Shown here: positions 18,762 to 27,722 of the stretch, piece after piece
How positions within the stretch are numbered: the first letter of the stretch is position 1
Layout of the letters: each line of letters starts with the position of its first letter
Assembly (NCBI GenBank): GCA_011763485.2
Contig: JAANSK020070020.1
Span: 1-27,722 of the forward strand
Direction: 5' to 3'
Source of the DNA: Isoetes engelmannii
Lineage: Eukaryota; Streptophyta; Lycopodiopsida; Isoetales; Isoetaceae
Length of the DNA stretch: 27,722 nucleotides
Notes under the pieces: generated by a model
Told to the model about the DNA's origin: nothing
Seen by the model: the letters and a program-made list of their open reading frames with translations, nothing else
The model's database searches: none
Program-made: the position numbers and the translations under genes

Positions 18762-19800
18762 CAACCTCTACAGCATGCAAGGATAAAGAAAGAATTCAAC
18801 AACTTTTACTTTTGGGAAACGTTAATAAAGGCTGTCTAACTTCTATCTGCACAACAAAAAATGAGGTCCTTTATTCCTTGATTCCAGAGTCTTGGAATCG
18901 TATATTTCTGAAGAAAGATATTATTGTGAAGGATCTAGTTCAGTTGAAGAAGCTCGTTGGAGATATACTTGATTATTTGTACTGATTGTTGTGCAGAGTA
19001 ACAACCTTAGTTATTTCTTCCTGCTATTTTGCAGTCTCGATTTGTTTTTCATGAGGCAAACTATACTGAGAACGTAATGAGAACATAAGGACCTATGTGT
19101 GACAGGCTTCATAATTATGGATCTGCTGATAAGCATGGCATTGGTTTGAAGCCCATGTCAATTCCTTACTTGCCTGATCTGTTCAGAAAAATGCAACACT
19201 CACCACGGAACATGGGAACCATCTCATATGCATTGGAGGATGTCTTTTCATCACCACGATTTCTCTTATGGTGCAATCTACACTTCAACAAAAAGATGAA
19301 AGCTTTTCCGAAGTGTTTGGAAAGGAGTCAGCTAACAATACCATTGGCCATGGGCATGGTCTTGAAGTTGATTTGTTACAAAATATGTACCAGTGGATAC
19401 TGAAGCTTTATAATCCTGATGTGGTTGGGAAGCTTGGCACTTCACTTGTTCGGTTGTATAATGGAATTGAGAAACACATGAACAGATTACCACAATATTT
19501 GTGGATACAGACATTATTGATTGGATTTCAAAGCCCTCTTACAGGCAGAAAGGGCTTGGAGATTTAGTTTCTATGCATCTCTTTTCGATCTTTGGAAAAA
19601 TGACTGCGCATGCTAAGGAGACAGTTGAAGAATGACTGAAATTACATCCAAAAGATGTCTTTGAGGACCGGTTTGTTAGAGGAGTCCAACGATTCATAAC
19701 TAACAGGAAACATCTTTTGGGTAGAAGGCCAATTCCTGATGATATAGTAGCAGCAGTAAAAGTCCTTATTTCATTGTCTGGCTTTGTTGCAAAGGGTTGC
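18762..19800 (+). pseudogene. Host-like coding fragments of an unidentified protein (three frames)
   Basis: Piece 1 (18762-18984) is open for about 73 codons without an ATG and reads RIQQLLLLGNVNKGCLTSIC and later SLIPESWNRIFLKKDIIVKD. Piece 2 (19089-19265) reads DRLHNYGSADKHGIGLKPMS and NMGTISYALEDVF. Piece 3 (19268-19500, shifted) reads GLEVDLLQNMYQWILKLYNP and VRLYNGIEKHMNRLPQY. It continues after another shift at about 19503 as DIIDWISKPSYRQKGLGDLV, a TGA at 19633, then DRFVRGVQRFITNRKHLLGR. The composition is helical and host-like, with no retrotransposon motif. TTTTGCAG before 19035 resembles a splice acceptor. I cannot name the family. It is dead through at least two shifts and two stops (19086 and 19633). 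Confidence 0.6.
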
Positions 19801-20082
19801 AAAGGCCTGTTCCGGGCTGGAAAGACCTCTACTTCCTGCTCTGATCTGCGACTAGCAGACCTTGTGTTCCGGCTCTACTTGGACGCAGTCCTAAAACGAG
19901 CACAAACCCTTTTTATTGGTTAGGGTTGTTGGGAAGTCGATGCTTTGTGTTATGTTTAGGGATTCGATTACTTATTGGGTCTTGTTTGAACCCTTAGGTT
20001 CCAAGATAGAAATGGTTGCATATTCAACAGGGACATTACTATCTTCATGAAGATATTGGATCACATTTTGCTGGAGTTATTA
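19801..20082. other. No gene recognised
   Basis: Between the unidentified pseudogene and the L1-type insertion. A plus-strand frame stays open to 19923 but becomes low in family-like residues after 19800. This may be an intron or flank of the same old gene. Confidence 0.4.
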
Positions 20083-21207
20083 TCCAACTTCGAACTTTTT
20101 TTTTTTTTTTGAAGAACTTTTCTCATTGTATTAAAAGAATGCCAATGTTACAGGGTGAGTGAGGAGCAAGAAGAGCTGCCCCGAAGAGGCTGCGATACTA
20201 CAACTGAACAAAGTCCCCATCACCATACACTATCCCCAGGAAGTCTCGCCAAATGGCATTCTGCCAATCCCGAAAACACTTGAAAGTTCTGGAACAACTT
20301 ATACCTCAGCCGGGGGATCAAAAAGGCGGAAGGCTACTGAATCCCCTGAAACACCCACAGATGCCTCCGTTTCCAAATCAACCAGACTAACCAAGCCACA
20401 CAAAAGTGCAAGGCTTGCTTTCGCGGAAGAGACCAAGTACCCGGATACAAATGCAAGAGCAACTGCTGGCTAGTTAGCCGAACCTGGAGCCAAGCCTGAA
20501 CCCAGTCCCAAGCTGCCTGAAGATGAGGACACAGGACCAAACAATGCTCCACCATCTTTGGATGAAGACCACAACAAGGGCACATAGGACTAACCCCTGG
20601 CCTGAACCTGCTTACCCGGGTATTCACCCGGATAAAGCGGTGTATCACCTGCCATAAGAGCACCCTGACCTTCGAGGGGGGAAGGGTACTCCATGTCCAG
20701 ACCCAGACGGAACGCCAGTGGGAGCCCAGAAGCCACAGAGACCACTTATCAGACAGGGACAAAGTGTCATAGATGACTAACGTGCGGTAGGCAGACCGCA
20801 CAAAGCACACAACATCAACATCAGGATGAACCTTCCAAGCCCTCACCACCACATCTCCTTGAAGCTGTACAGGTATGTGTAGCGGAATATAGCGGGCCAC
20901 CTTTTCCCAAATAGTCCAGTCACTAGCTCTTAGACCAAACTGTGTTTGGAAGGATTCCCATGATGCAATCTGGCCATCCAGATACCATTCCTCCAGAGTA
21001 AGCACCCCCATTCTCTTCCAGCGGGCTGCGTCCATGCATGCATAGTGGCGGCCAGAGGCAGCTGCTCCGGAGGCAAAGGAAACCACAAGAAGGGTGAAGA
21101 ATGGTGGTACACCGCGGCAGGATCCAGCTAGAACAACACCCGCACATTTTCCCACGCCCGCAACACCCCCGTGAGGAAGGGGGATGCGAACTTCCAACTT
21201 CGAACTT
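20083..21207 (-). mobile_element. L1-type LINE, 5'-truncated, with poly(A) and 15-bp target duplications
   Basis: TCCAACTTCGAACTT occurs at 20083-20097 and again at 21193-21207, flanking a 1,095-bp body exactly. On the minus strand the body ends in AATACAATGAGAAAAGTTCT, then TC and a run of A (the T run ending at 20110). This is the hallmark of target-primed reverse transcription by a plant L1. The body starts inside ORF2, so it is dead on arrival. Perfect duplications suggest it is among the youngest insertions here. Confidence 0.93.
20334..21192 (-). pseudogene. L1 ORF2 C-terminal part with zf-RVT domain (truncated)
   Basis: One frame is open from the truncation point to a stop at 20334-20336, about 285 codons. 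It reads the linker after the RT (LTLEEWYLDGQIASWESFQT), then the zinc-binding RVT C-terminal domain: WTWSTLPPSKVRVLLWQVIH, CPCCG and VEHCLVLCPHLQAAWDWV, with the C-x2-C and H-C pairs present. The endonuclease and RT are absent. The frame is uninterrupted although not functional, in line with a recent insertion. The first ~10 codons before 21192 come from flanking DNA. The 3' UTR is 20113-20333. Confidence 0.88.
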
Positions 21208-21480
21208 GAGCTATGCACTTCCACTTATATTGGGCTCTAGAAAATCCAATGTTGTTATATCGGTGTCGGATTCTTTGTTCATGTGGCCTGTCCTTAGCAT
21301 GGCCAGCGTCGATCTGTGACGTATGAGAAGAGATACGAACTACCCCAATCCAATCCCGAGGTTATGTGACAAGCACCAGATGCGTCGGATTAGAGTTAGC
21401 TCCCATCCCCTACATGTTGGGTGTGGACGTTGATCAAAGGTGCAAAACATAAGAGGGTTGTAGGCCTGGCTCACTTCTCA
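21208..21480. other. No gene recognised
   Basis: Non-coding spacer between the L1 insertion and the P4-ATPase fragment. No LTR ends, repeats or motifs were found. Confidence 0.4.
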
Positions 21481-21577
21481 TAAGACTTTGTCAAATGTTG
21501 TATTGTGTTCCCATATTACCCAACCAAGCAGTAGATTCCATGTTGACAATCCGACGAGCTATACAAGCCATTGTTAT

Positions 21578-21948
21578 GATACTTCTGAACCAGCTTATAC
21601 CAAGATCTCTATACGTCACACTGGAATTTGTGACGAGCTTGGCCTATTAGAATATGTTTTATTTGACAAAACGGGCACGTTAACACAAAATGTGATGGCA
21701 TTTGTCCGTTGCTCTATTGGTGGTGTCACTTATGGCAATGCGAGCTCCTGTAATATTATCAAAGAAAAATCTGTGCATACTGTTTATAAAGACCAAAGCC
21801 TACAACAGCTACCACAATTGCCTGTGACTTCTGGAGGCACAGTAGACAATATTAAGTATCAAACAACTTCTCCAGATGAGGAAGATCTTGTACAAGGTGC
21901 TGCATTATGTGGTTATCAACTCGCTGAAAGGGAACCAGATGAGATTGC
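21578..21948 (+). pseudogene. P4-type ATPase (phospholipid flippase) fragment
   Basis: P4-ATPases move phospholipids across membranes. The frame reads ICDELGLLEYVLFDKTGTLT, the phosphorylation site with Asp at 21665, then FVRCSIGGVTYGN and later YQTTSPDEEDLVQGAALCGY, the conserved SPDE block of the nucleotide-binding domain. Only about 45 residues lie between these blocks, and the hydrophobic stretch usually found there is missing. Everything before the TGT-rich lead-in and after about 21950 lacks family residues. No intron interrupts it, so it is a retrocopy piece or a captured exon. It lies beside chromovirus remains. The closest class is probably ALA2-like, with low certainty. Confidence 0.75.
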
Positions 21949-22239
21949 CATTGACACCAAGGCCCCAATCGATATAAGGGGGCAATACACCCGGTCTATT
22001 CTGCAAACTACTATAATAAGATACTCAAGTAGAGAGATCTATTGGGGTTGCAGTGTATACTCCGATGCAAAGTGCCTTGATGAAGGAATGGTGTCAATTA
22101 AGCAATTGTAGAGTTACAAATCTCTTGGAGGGGAGAGAGATAATTACGGCGCGTGAGATATGTTAACTCAATGTACATAGGGATATAACTAATCGTGGGC
22201 GATCCATTTTTGGAAAGGAAAGGAAAGAAGACCGGTGTT

Positions 22240-24012
22240 AGCCTTGCAGATTGGAACAAACCTTTTCTAGTATGTTCGGATGCTAATGGAAATGCTATTG
22301 GTGTCGTGCTCACGCAAGGCATACACCCATAAGCTTATGTTAGCCACATGTTAAAACCTTCGGAGCAAGGATACAACACTTAGGAAAGAATTAATTGCAT
22401 TGGTATATGTGTTGAAGAAATGGAGACCTTATGGGAACAAAGTTCATCGCTCGCTTTGGCCAGCAGAGTTTGGAACACATCCAGACTCAAGATATTATCA
22501 ATGCTCGACAATTGAAACTCTTTGATACGGTAAAAGATTTTGAAGGTCTACAACTTGAGTACAAGCCTGGGAAGGAGAACCATGCTGATGCTCTAAGTAG
22601 ATAAACATTCATGCAATACCAATTGCGGAAATAGTTGATTTGGAGCTGATGAAAGCACAATACAAGAATGACTCTTCCTTCACTATTCCCTATACTCAAA
22701 TGGAGAGGGATGGTAGAAATCATCTTGGAGAGTATAGAATGCATAATGGTTGTGTTACTCAAGATCAGGAATATTATAGGCCACGAAGGATACAGCAATG
22801 TCATCAACCTCTATATTCTGGACATAGGTGTACTCGAGCTACTTTGGCCACAGTAAAGAGACATTTTTCTAGGCCAAATCTTGAAGGAGATGTTGAAAAA
22901 TATATAGAAGCTTGTGTTGTTTACCAACAAATAAAGGCATCTACTAGCAAGCCTGTAGGATTCATTCAGCCTTTACCAATTCATGAAAAGCCTTGGAAGA
23001 ACATCGCTATGGATTTCAATCACGAATTGCCGAAGTCAACACATAAGAATGGTCAAATCTGGAGGTTTGTAGACAGGTTGTCTAAACATGATTATTCTAT
23101 TCCCTGAAAATCGAGTATGTCAGCTCCTCAAGCTAGCAAGCTCTTTATGAAGGAGATATTTAAGATTCATGGAATGTCTGACGCAATTATTATGATAGGG
23201 ATCCCACAATTTTGCAATAGATTTTAGTTAGGCACAACTTTAAAGTTTGCTATAGCCTACAGACGGGCAAACTGAGGTTGTGAACCATGTCATTAAGAAT
23301 ATGCTACGGGTATATGTGGTAGAAATTACAAGTCAATGGGAAGAATATTTCTATCTTCTGAACCTTACCTACAATAACACCGTGCATTCGGTTACTCAGA
23401 GAACTTCCTTTTAAGAGAATGAATAGATATTCATTGGAATCTTCATTTTTGAAAATAAGAGGAGAAGTGCTAGCTTCCGATGAAGCAACAAGTGACTCCG
23501 CAGATATTCTTCAAGAAGTGAAAACTCGTATCTAGAAGCGTCAAGAGTAAAGTTGACTATGCAAAAGGACAATGGGTTTGAATACATCTTCCTAAGAAAC
23601 GACTACGGATAATGGGTGATAGGTACGTAAAACTGGTTCCTAGGTATTATGGTCCATTTCAAATTGATGAGAAAATAGGAAAAAATGCCTCGCGTTTGCA
23701 TTTGTTATGGAAAATGGACTAACCTACATCCAGTTTTTAATGTTGGAGTACTAACGCCCTATCAAGGAAGTGAAATATCTCCTGAGACCCTGCAGGAAAT
23801 GAACCATGCAGAACCTCCTATCATTGAAAGAGACGAAGAGGTTGTTGAGCTGAAAAAGATACTGACTCATCCGGATAAGGAGACACGAACTTCTTCTTAG
23901 AAGGTATCTAGTTGAGTTCAAGTTTCATCTATCTTCTAATGCTATATGGTATTCTAAGGATCAACTTAAGGAATACACGTCACCGATGGATGAATATGAG
24001 AAAACTTTGTAA
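22240..24012 (+). pseudogene. Ty3/gypsy chromovirus pol remnant (RNase H, integrase, chromodomain)
   Basis: RNase H remains at ~22268-22320 (VCSDANGNAIGVVLTQ), with the KELIALVYVLKKWRPYG block about 70 bp on in another frame. The integrase zinc region is open at 22640-23107: H..SGHRCTRATLATVKRHF, then ACVVYQQIKAST, where the second Cys is Tyr, and PWKNIAMDFNHELPKS with the first catalytic Asp. Catalytic core pieces follow in broken frames to ~23400, then KLVPRYYGPFQIDEKIG (~23625-23680). A chromodomain-like end reads YLVEFKFHLSSNAIW and KDQLKEYTSPMDEYEK (23899-24010). RNase H before integrase, plus a chromodomain, mark a chromovirus. No LTRs, gag or RT are seen. Confidence 0.85.
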
Positions 24013-24014
24013 AT

Positions 24015-24085
24015 GGATTGAGTTGGTTGGGGCACGTGCCGTATCAATGGTATCAGAGCCAAGTCTTGAGTTCAAGTCTCCATGG
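24015..24085 (+). repeat. tRNA-like segment containing a Met-primer-like site
   Basis: GAGTTGGTTGGGGCAC (24019-24034) and GAGTTCAAGTCTC (24068-24080) look like A and B boxes at tRNA spacing. Between them TGGTATCAGAGCC (24048-24060) equals the initiator tRNA-Met primer site. It is either a tRNA-derived SINE or the PBS of a lost LTR element, preceded by GTATCA. Only ~35 bp separate it from the chromodomain end, too little for a whole LTR. Confidence 0.4.
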
Positions 24086-24280
24086 GAGCATCAAAAAGAA
24101 ATTTTTTTCATGGGTGAATGATGTAAGTTCCATATGTTCGAGGGCAATCATTCTGAGATGGGGAGGTTTAGGGGCCCATGGGGACGAGGAAGTCTTTCCC
24201 GTGGTCTTTTTCTTTCAGGTCTATATGGTCTTTTTGTGACTTCTATACTATCTTTTTATACATATTTAGTGCATAAGAGT

Positions 24281-24440
24281 AGAATAAATTTTTTATCATC
24301 TACGGGGACCAATTGGACTATGGGACCTAAACAGAGAGAGCAGCAAGCTGATTACTGTCAGGATTAAAAAACCCCCACCCTGAAGGGTTTTCGAGGGAAA
24401 AACATTGGCAGTAATAAGTATGATGACATATTGTACAATA
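24281..24440 (-). repeat. LINE 3'-tail copy D (3' end of LINE copy 2)
   Basis: Blocks GGGGACCAATTGGACTATGG, AGCAGCAAGCTGATTACTGT and GAAGGGTTTTCGAGGGAAAA match the other tails. Here the tail runs without a break into LINE sequence homologous to 5380-5640 of copy 1. This shows that the short dispersed tails belong to this LINE. Confidence 0.85.
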
Positions 24441-24896
24441 ATATATTTCCATTCAATAGTGCATCGTTGGACATAAATGAGTCCGTGTATCCATCACGTC
24501 TTGAAGATATGAGCCCAGCAAGCCTAGGGAGGTCGTGTTCAATGGCTCATGCAATGGCTGGTCTGGCACAACTAACTGAAAAATACCATGCTCGAATATG
24601 ATCGAATGCTGGACAAGTCTGAAGTGCATGGCATTCATCTTCAATGGCTCCTTGTTGGCAACACTGATAAATCCTGTCCTCGCGTGCGTCTCGGGTCCAT
24701 CAACCCGTCTCAATCCGGGGGCGATGTGCACCCGGTCGGCTGAGAGTTATCAGTCTGCATCTCTTCATAGGCAAATGACTACATAAATAGTGTTGTGGGC
24801 CTCGTGTGAGCATATTGACCTGGTATCGATAGTGTACATGCGCCAGTGCATCTGCATCCCAGAGCTTGCTAAGGAAGCAAGCCTCAAAATACTGTC

Positions 24897-25319
24897 TCAA
24901 ATGATCATGGTCCTTTTCTGTTCATACATGCACACACCTGTGTGCCTGTACATTCCATCGGGAGAACCATTGAGCTTGTTGTCCTTCCAGCAGGCTTTGA
25001 GGCGTTGTGGACCCATTGCTACAGCTATAGCAAGATTGGGCAAACGGGCATCCCCCATACCAACAACCTTCTGGAAGTAAATAATATGATGGTCTAGTGC
25101 GGCCCTCTGAAGGAGTAAGAAACCCGTCTCCTTCAACTGGATCTGATATGAAACTACGGACTTTACCCCAGGTGCTCGTGCTAAAAAGGCCTTCTGTACC
25201 TGTTCTAGATCATTCCAGGTGGCGAGAGATATCACCGGACCCCATACCTCCACCCCGTACAAGAGAACAGGCTCGAGCAAGGCCCTGAATAGATGTGCCT
25301 GATGACCCCAAGCATACAT
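24897..25319 (-). pseudogene. LINE copy 2, C-terminal region of ORF2
   Basis: An open piece of 140 codons: LFRALLEPVLLYGVEVWGPV, DLEQVQKAFLARAPGVKSVV and then HHIIYFQKVVGMGDARLPNL. This is the post-RT region typical of LINE ORF2, ending shortly before the 3' tail. It has no known catalytic role. It is the best-preserved part of the element. Confidence 0.78.
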
Positions 25320-25659
25320 CTCTTCCTTGTGACTGTTGTTCTACATGGCATATAGTACTTTCCAACCTGTTGTGATGCATAGTCTGATAAGCGTCCCAAT
25401 GTGTTGTAGTAGAAAACTCAAATTCCCAAATATTTGTAGGCCGGCACTACCTCCACACTCTATCCCTGGTAAATGAGGGAGGGAGGCCCACAACACTCTA
25501 GTTTTAGCCAAGTTAACACGCATGCTAGTGAACTAACAGAAAGTATCTAGAGCATCCAGGTGACGTTGTATGTTTTCTGGAGTGTGTCATGAACCTACGC
25601 GAAGAACAGGGCAAATACGCAGAGAATACCAAGAAATACAAGAGAAATACTAAAGAATC

Positions 25660-25703
25660 TCACACACACACACACACACACACAACACACACACACACAC
25701 ACA
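25660..25703. repeat. (CA)n microsatellite
   Basis: About 21 CA units interrupted once (CACAACAC at 25681). Confidence 0.95.
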
Positions 25704-25937
25704 AAAGAATCAAGTACAATGGCCCGAAGGCACACAGGAGAACAAGACAAGAGCAAGAGGCTCAAGACTGGCATTGAACCGGAATGGTTCAACCAAAAGA
25801 AAGCTCTGCTATATATATGCACACCACTGAATGAGATCTTGCCAAGTGTCGCATATCCATGCAGGTTACAAAAGGTTCCAAAAGGTCCAGGCCGCTACCA
25901 CCCATATGTAGAAGATGCAGAAAGATAATATCATATG

Positions 25938-26014
25938 AACATAGTTAGTGCACTTGGCTAAGGCATGTTACTTGCAACTATAAGGTTGTGAGTTCGAATC
26001 TTGCCTTGTGCAAC
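25938..26014 (+). repeat. tRNA-like segment inside the solo LTR
   Basis: GTGCACTTGGCTAAGGCAT resembles a D arm (GTGC pairs with GCAT). GTGAGTTCGAATCTTGC forms a full 5-bp T stem with a TTCGAAT loop. The anticodon stem is poor, with TGC in the loop. It is a tRNA-derived repeat fragment, not a working tRNA. Confidence 0.45.
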
Positions 26015-26098
26015 TACTTTTTGTATCCGTGTGATGACCATCTTTTGTACATACCAGTATAATACTTGTGTAATCCGTATGGTCATCACAGAATGTGG

Positions 26099-26765
26099 AC
26101 CAAGAGGTCTACGTTGTGAGCATATATGAGTTGCCGAACTATGTGATGCATGAGCTAAGCACCCGCCCCTCCATGTTCAGCAAGCCAATCTTCAAACAGA
26201 TCAAAGTATAGGCCAAAGAGCATCAAGGAGAGGGGGCAACTCTGGCGCACTCCAATACTACTTATGATAGGTTGTCCCGATGATGTCAGACAGCCTGAGC
26301 ATGCCTCATATAACCTGTATATTGCATTTTGCAAGTCAACAGGGGTCCCCAGCTGCCTCAATCTACCCCACAACTTGTCCGTAGGCACAGTGTCAAAAGC
26401 TTTTGCGAAATCCACAAAGCAACAATACAAGTTTTGCCGAGGATTCCTGCTATCTTCAATCAGGGTTTTGAGAGTGAAGATATGATCAATGGTGGAGTAT
26501 CTGGGCCGAAAACCTGCCTGTGTGAGATCAATCACCTCCTCATCCTCTGCCCATATTGTCAACCATTGCCAAAGAGGGAGCTGACCGTGATCGTGTGATA
26601 GTTGGCTGGGCAGTGAGGGCCACATGTTTTGTATATGGGAATAACTCTATTAGTAGTCCACTGGGGGGGAAAGCCTTCTTGCAGTGCTCTATTAAATAAT
26701 GCCGTCAGAACAGGTACCATTGGAGCCCCAGCCCATTTGAGAAGCTCTGCCTGCATGCCATCCAA
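26099..26765 (-). pseudogene. LINE copy 2, reverse transcriptase (YADD changed to YAHN)
   Basis: The minus strand at 26765-26559 reads the start of the palm (GMQAELLKWAGAPMVPVLTA, then NRVIPIYKTCGP). A shifted frame at 26625-26155 reads QAGFRPRYSTIDHIFTLKTL, CCFVDFAKAFDTVPTDKLWG with the first catalytic Asp, and GVRQSCPLSLMLFGLYFDLF. After a stop near 26157 the same frame continues to LIYAHNVDLL at 26113-26124, where the catalytic YADD stands in copy 1: both aspartates are replaced. Inactive. Confidence 0.85.
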
Positions 26766-27295
26766 TCTGCTGCCTTCCCATTAGCAAGGCGCCATAGGCC
26801 CATTGTTATATCTCTCTCTATAATGACTAGTGCTAGACCCATCTGTGGGGATACTGCTGCCCGACCCTGCAATGGGTCATAAAGCCTTTGCAAGTATTGC
26901 ACCCATTGCTTCGAGGTGGTATTCCTTGTAGGTTGTAGAAGCTTGCTCAGTACCCTTCTCCAGAATGACTTGGGGTGACGATCCAGGAGACAGAACATTT
27001 GTTGCTGGTGTTCTGCTAGGTATCTGGATTTCTTGCTCTGGAGGAAGGCACGATATTCTCGAATGACTTGCGGGCACAAGGCGGGATCAATGACTTGTTG
27101 AAGCCTGCATTTGAACTGCTTACATTAATCATCAAACCACCAGTTGCGATGGAAGGTGGTAGCTCTCAAGGGCCTTCGGGAGCGGCCTCTTCCAAAGCAA
27201 TTGTCAGCAATCGTTATGAGCATATGAAATAACTGGACAGCCTATTGCTGCAATGTGGGAAGCTACAGTATTCCCTCTATGTCATGTTCAATCAT
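26766..27295 (-). pseudogene. LINE copy 2, linker between endonuclease and RT
   Basis: The main open piece (27079-26705) reads IREYRAFLQSKKSRYLAEHQ, then HPKSFWRRVLSKLLQP and KQWVQYLQRLYDPL. The same blocks appear in copy 1 at 7427-7092 (VQYLMQLYDSF). A basic, helical linker without catalytic motifs. Confidence 0.7.
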
Positions 27296-27722
27296 CTAGA
27301 TATAAGTCTCGGCATGATCATAGTCCAGGTGCAGCCGAGGCACGCGTGGTATTGAGGCAGTGGGCACGCGGGATGTCTGCCAGTCAACGTGCAAGAGAAG
27401 GGGTAGGTGGTCTGAGTCTACTTCTTCATCCCGGCTGTCTGTTGCAATGCCAAAGTGGCTGATCAGATGCAGATCCTGTTCCTCCACCAGCACATAATCC
27501 AAAACACTGGAGCCGCCCCCCTGGTTCTCATGCCTACATGTGCACTGACTGGAGGACGTCCATTGGGCCAGCTCATTGCAAATGATCAAGTCAAAGATGC
27601 TACATAGCAACAACAACTGTCTGCCTGTGACGTACCCAACTCATCTACGGTGCCCCCACCGTATAGAAGCTAGATCATTCCCCCTTATTGGCCTGGCAAG
27701 CCAATCAAGGGGCCGTCCGTCT
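27296..27722 (-). pseudogene. LINE copy 2, endonuclease C-terminal part (SDH intact)
   Basis: The minus strand reads LLLCSIFDLIICNELAQWTS, then CTCRHENQGGGSSVLDYVLV and EVDSDHLPLLLHVDW. The SDH catalytic block (Asp and His at about 27412-27407) is intact, unlike copy 1. The frame above 27616 is broken and the N-terminal part lies outside the window. Confidence 0.8.

Larger units (their letters stand above)
25585..26090. mobile_element. Probable solo LTR (506 bp) inserted in LINE copy 2
   Basis: It starts TGTCATGAACC and ends GGTCATCACA (TG...CA with short inverted ends). GAGTG (25580-25584) and GAATG (26091-26095) flank it as a 5-bp duplication with one mismatch. LINE sequence stops at CTGG and resumes at TGGACCAAGAGG, in line with copy 1. 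Inside are a (CA)n tract (25660-25703), a TATA-like CTATATATAT (25809-25818), a tRNA-like stretch (25938-26014) and a 12-bp perfect inverted repeat TGTGATGACCAT/ATGGTCATCACA near the right end. No internal genes; no second LTR copy in the window. Confidence 0.6.
24281..27722 (-). mobile_element. LINE copy 2 of the local family (partial, runs off right edge)
   Basis: From the right edge down: endonuclease end, linker, reverse transcriptase, C-terminal region and 3' tail D, in the same order as LINE copy 1 with matching blocks throughout. A 506-bp solo LTR splits it within the RT. It keeps longer open pieces than copy 1, so it may be younger or of a better-preserved subfamily. Confidence 0.88.

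Noticed and set aside
19035-19095. A complete intron just before the second piece of the unidentified pseudogene
   Set aside because: TTTTGCAG looks like an acceptor, but the nearest GT donor would give an intron of about 37 bp, too short for a plant.
20159-20473. Plus-strand frame of 104 codons
   Set aside because: Antisense shadow of the L1 ORF2 end and 3' UTR; target duplications and poly(A) fix the true direction as minus.
25589-25822. Frames with THTHTHT or VCVCVC runs
   Set aside because: Translations of the (CA)n microsatellite.
1-27722. CRISPR array, bacterial operon or phage system
   Set aside because: No regularly spaced direct repeats with unique spacers beyond the four short hairpins, no bacterial-type gene runs; everything recognisable is plant nuclear.

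Overview
This is a transposon-rich stretch of nuclear DNA from a land plant. The evidence is the 5' half of an intron-containing TAF1B/Rrn7 gene with a plant-type promoter (site II motif and telo-box), a Ty1/copia element with a Met-initiator primer site, a Ty3/gypsy chromovirus remnant, and LINEs of two lineages. The plant lineage (fern, lycophyte, gymnosperm or angiosperm) cannot be settled from the sequence alone.

Left part (1-4880): the only convincing intact host gene is TAF1B on the minus strand. It has two exons separated by a 68-bp intron and runs off the left edge. Beyond its promoter lie a possible small plus-strand gene, a row of four tetraloop hairpins (2770-2863), a probable last exon of an unidentified minus-strand gene (3673-3849), and a detached 3' tail of the local LINE family.

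Middle-left (4880-11414): one nearly full-length but badly decayed LINE lies on the minus strand, with ORF1 and its coiled coil, an APE-type endonuclease, a reverse transcriptase with YADD, a C-terminal region and a short 3' tail. A 305-bp inverted-repeat element (MITE) with a 5-bp target duplication interrupts its 3' tail. Upstream of ORF1 are two ~160-bp tandem units, then a fold-back structure that itself carries another LINE tail.

Middle (12947-20082): a Ty1/copia element (LTR, PBS, gag-PR, IN, RT-RNase H, LTR), disabled by stops and frameshifts. Its 3' LTR is cut short and joined to a second, 5'-truncated LTR of a related element that keeps its own PBS. That is followed by about 1 kb of host-like coding sequence in three frames that I cannot name.

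Right part (20083-27722): a 5'-truncated L1-type insertion with poly(A) and perfect 15-bp target-site duplications; a broken P4-ATPase (flippase) fragment; a chromovirus pol remnant; and a second copy of the local LINE that runs off the right edge and is split by a probable 506-bp solo LTR containing a (CA)n tract and a tRNA-like segment.

The transposon copies show nested layering (MITE in LINE, LTR in LINE, LINE tail in fold-back, L1 in older DNA). I find no bacterial-type system, CRISPR array or intact autonomous element. The least explained features are the hairpin array, the host-like pseudogene at 18762-19800, the new MITE, and the shared LINE-tail family.
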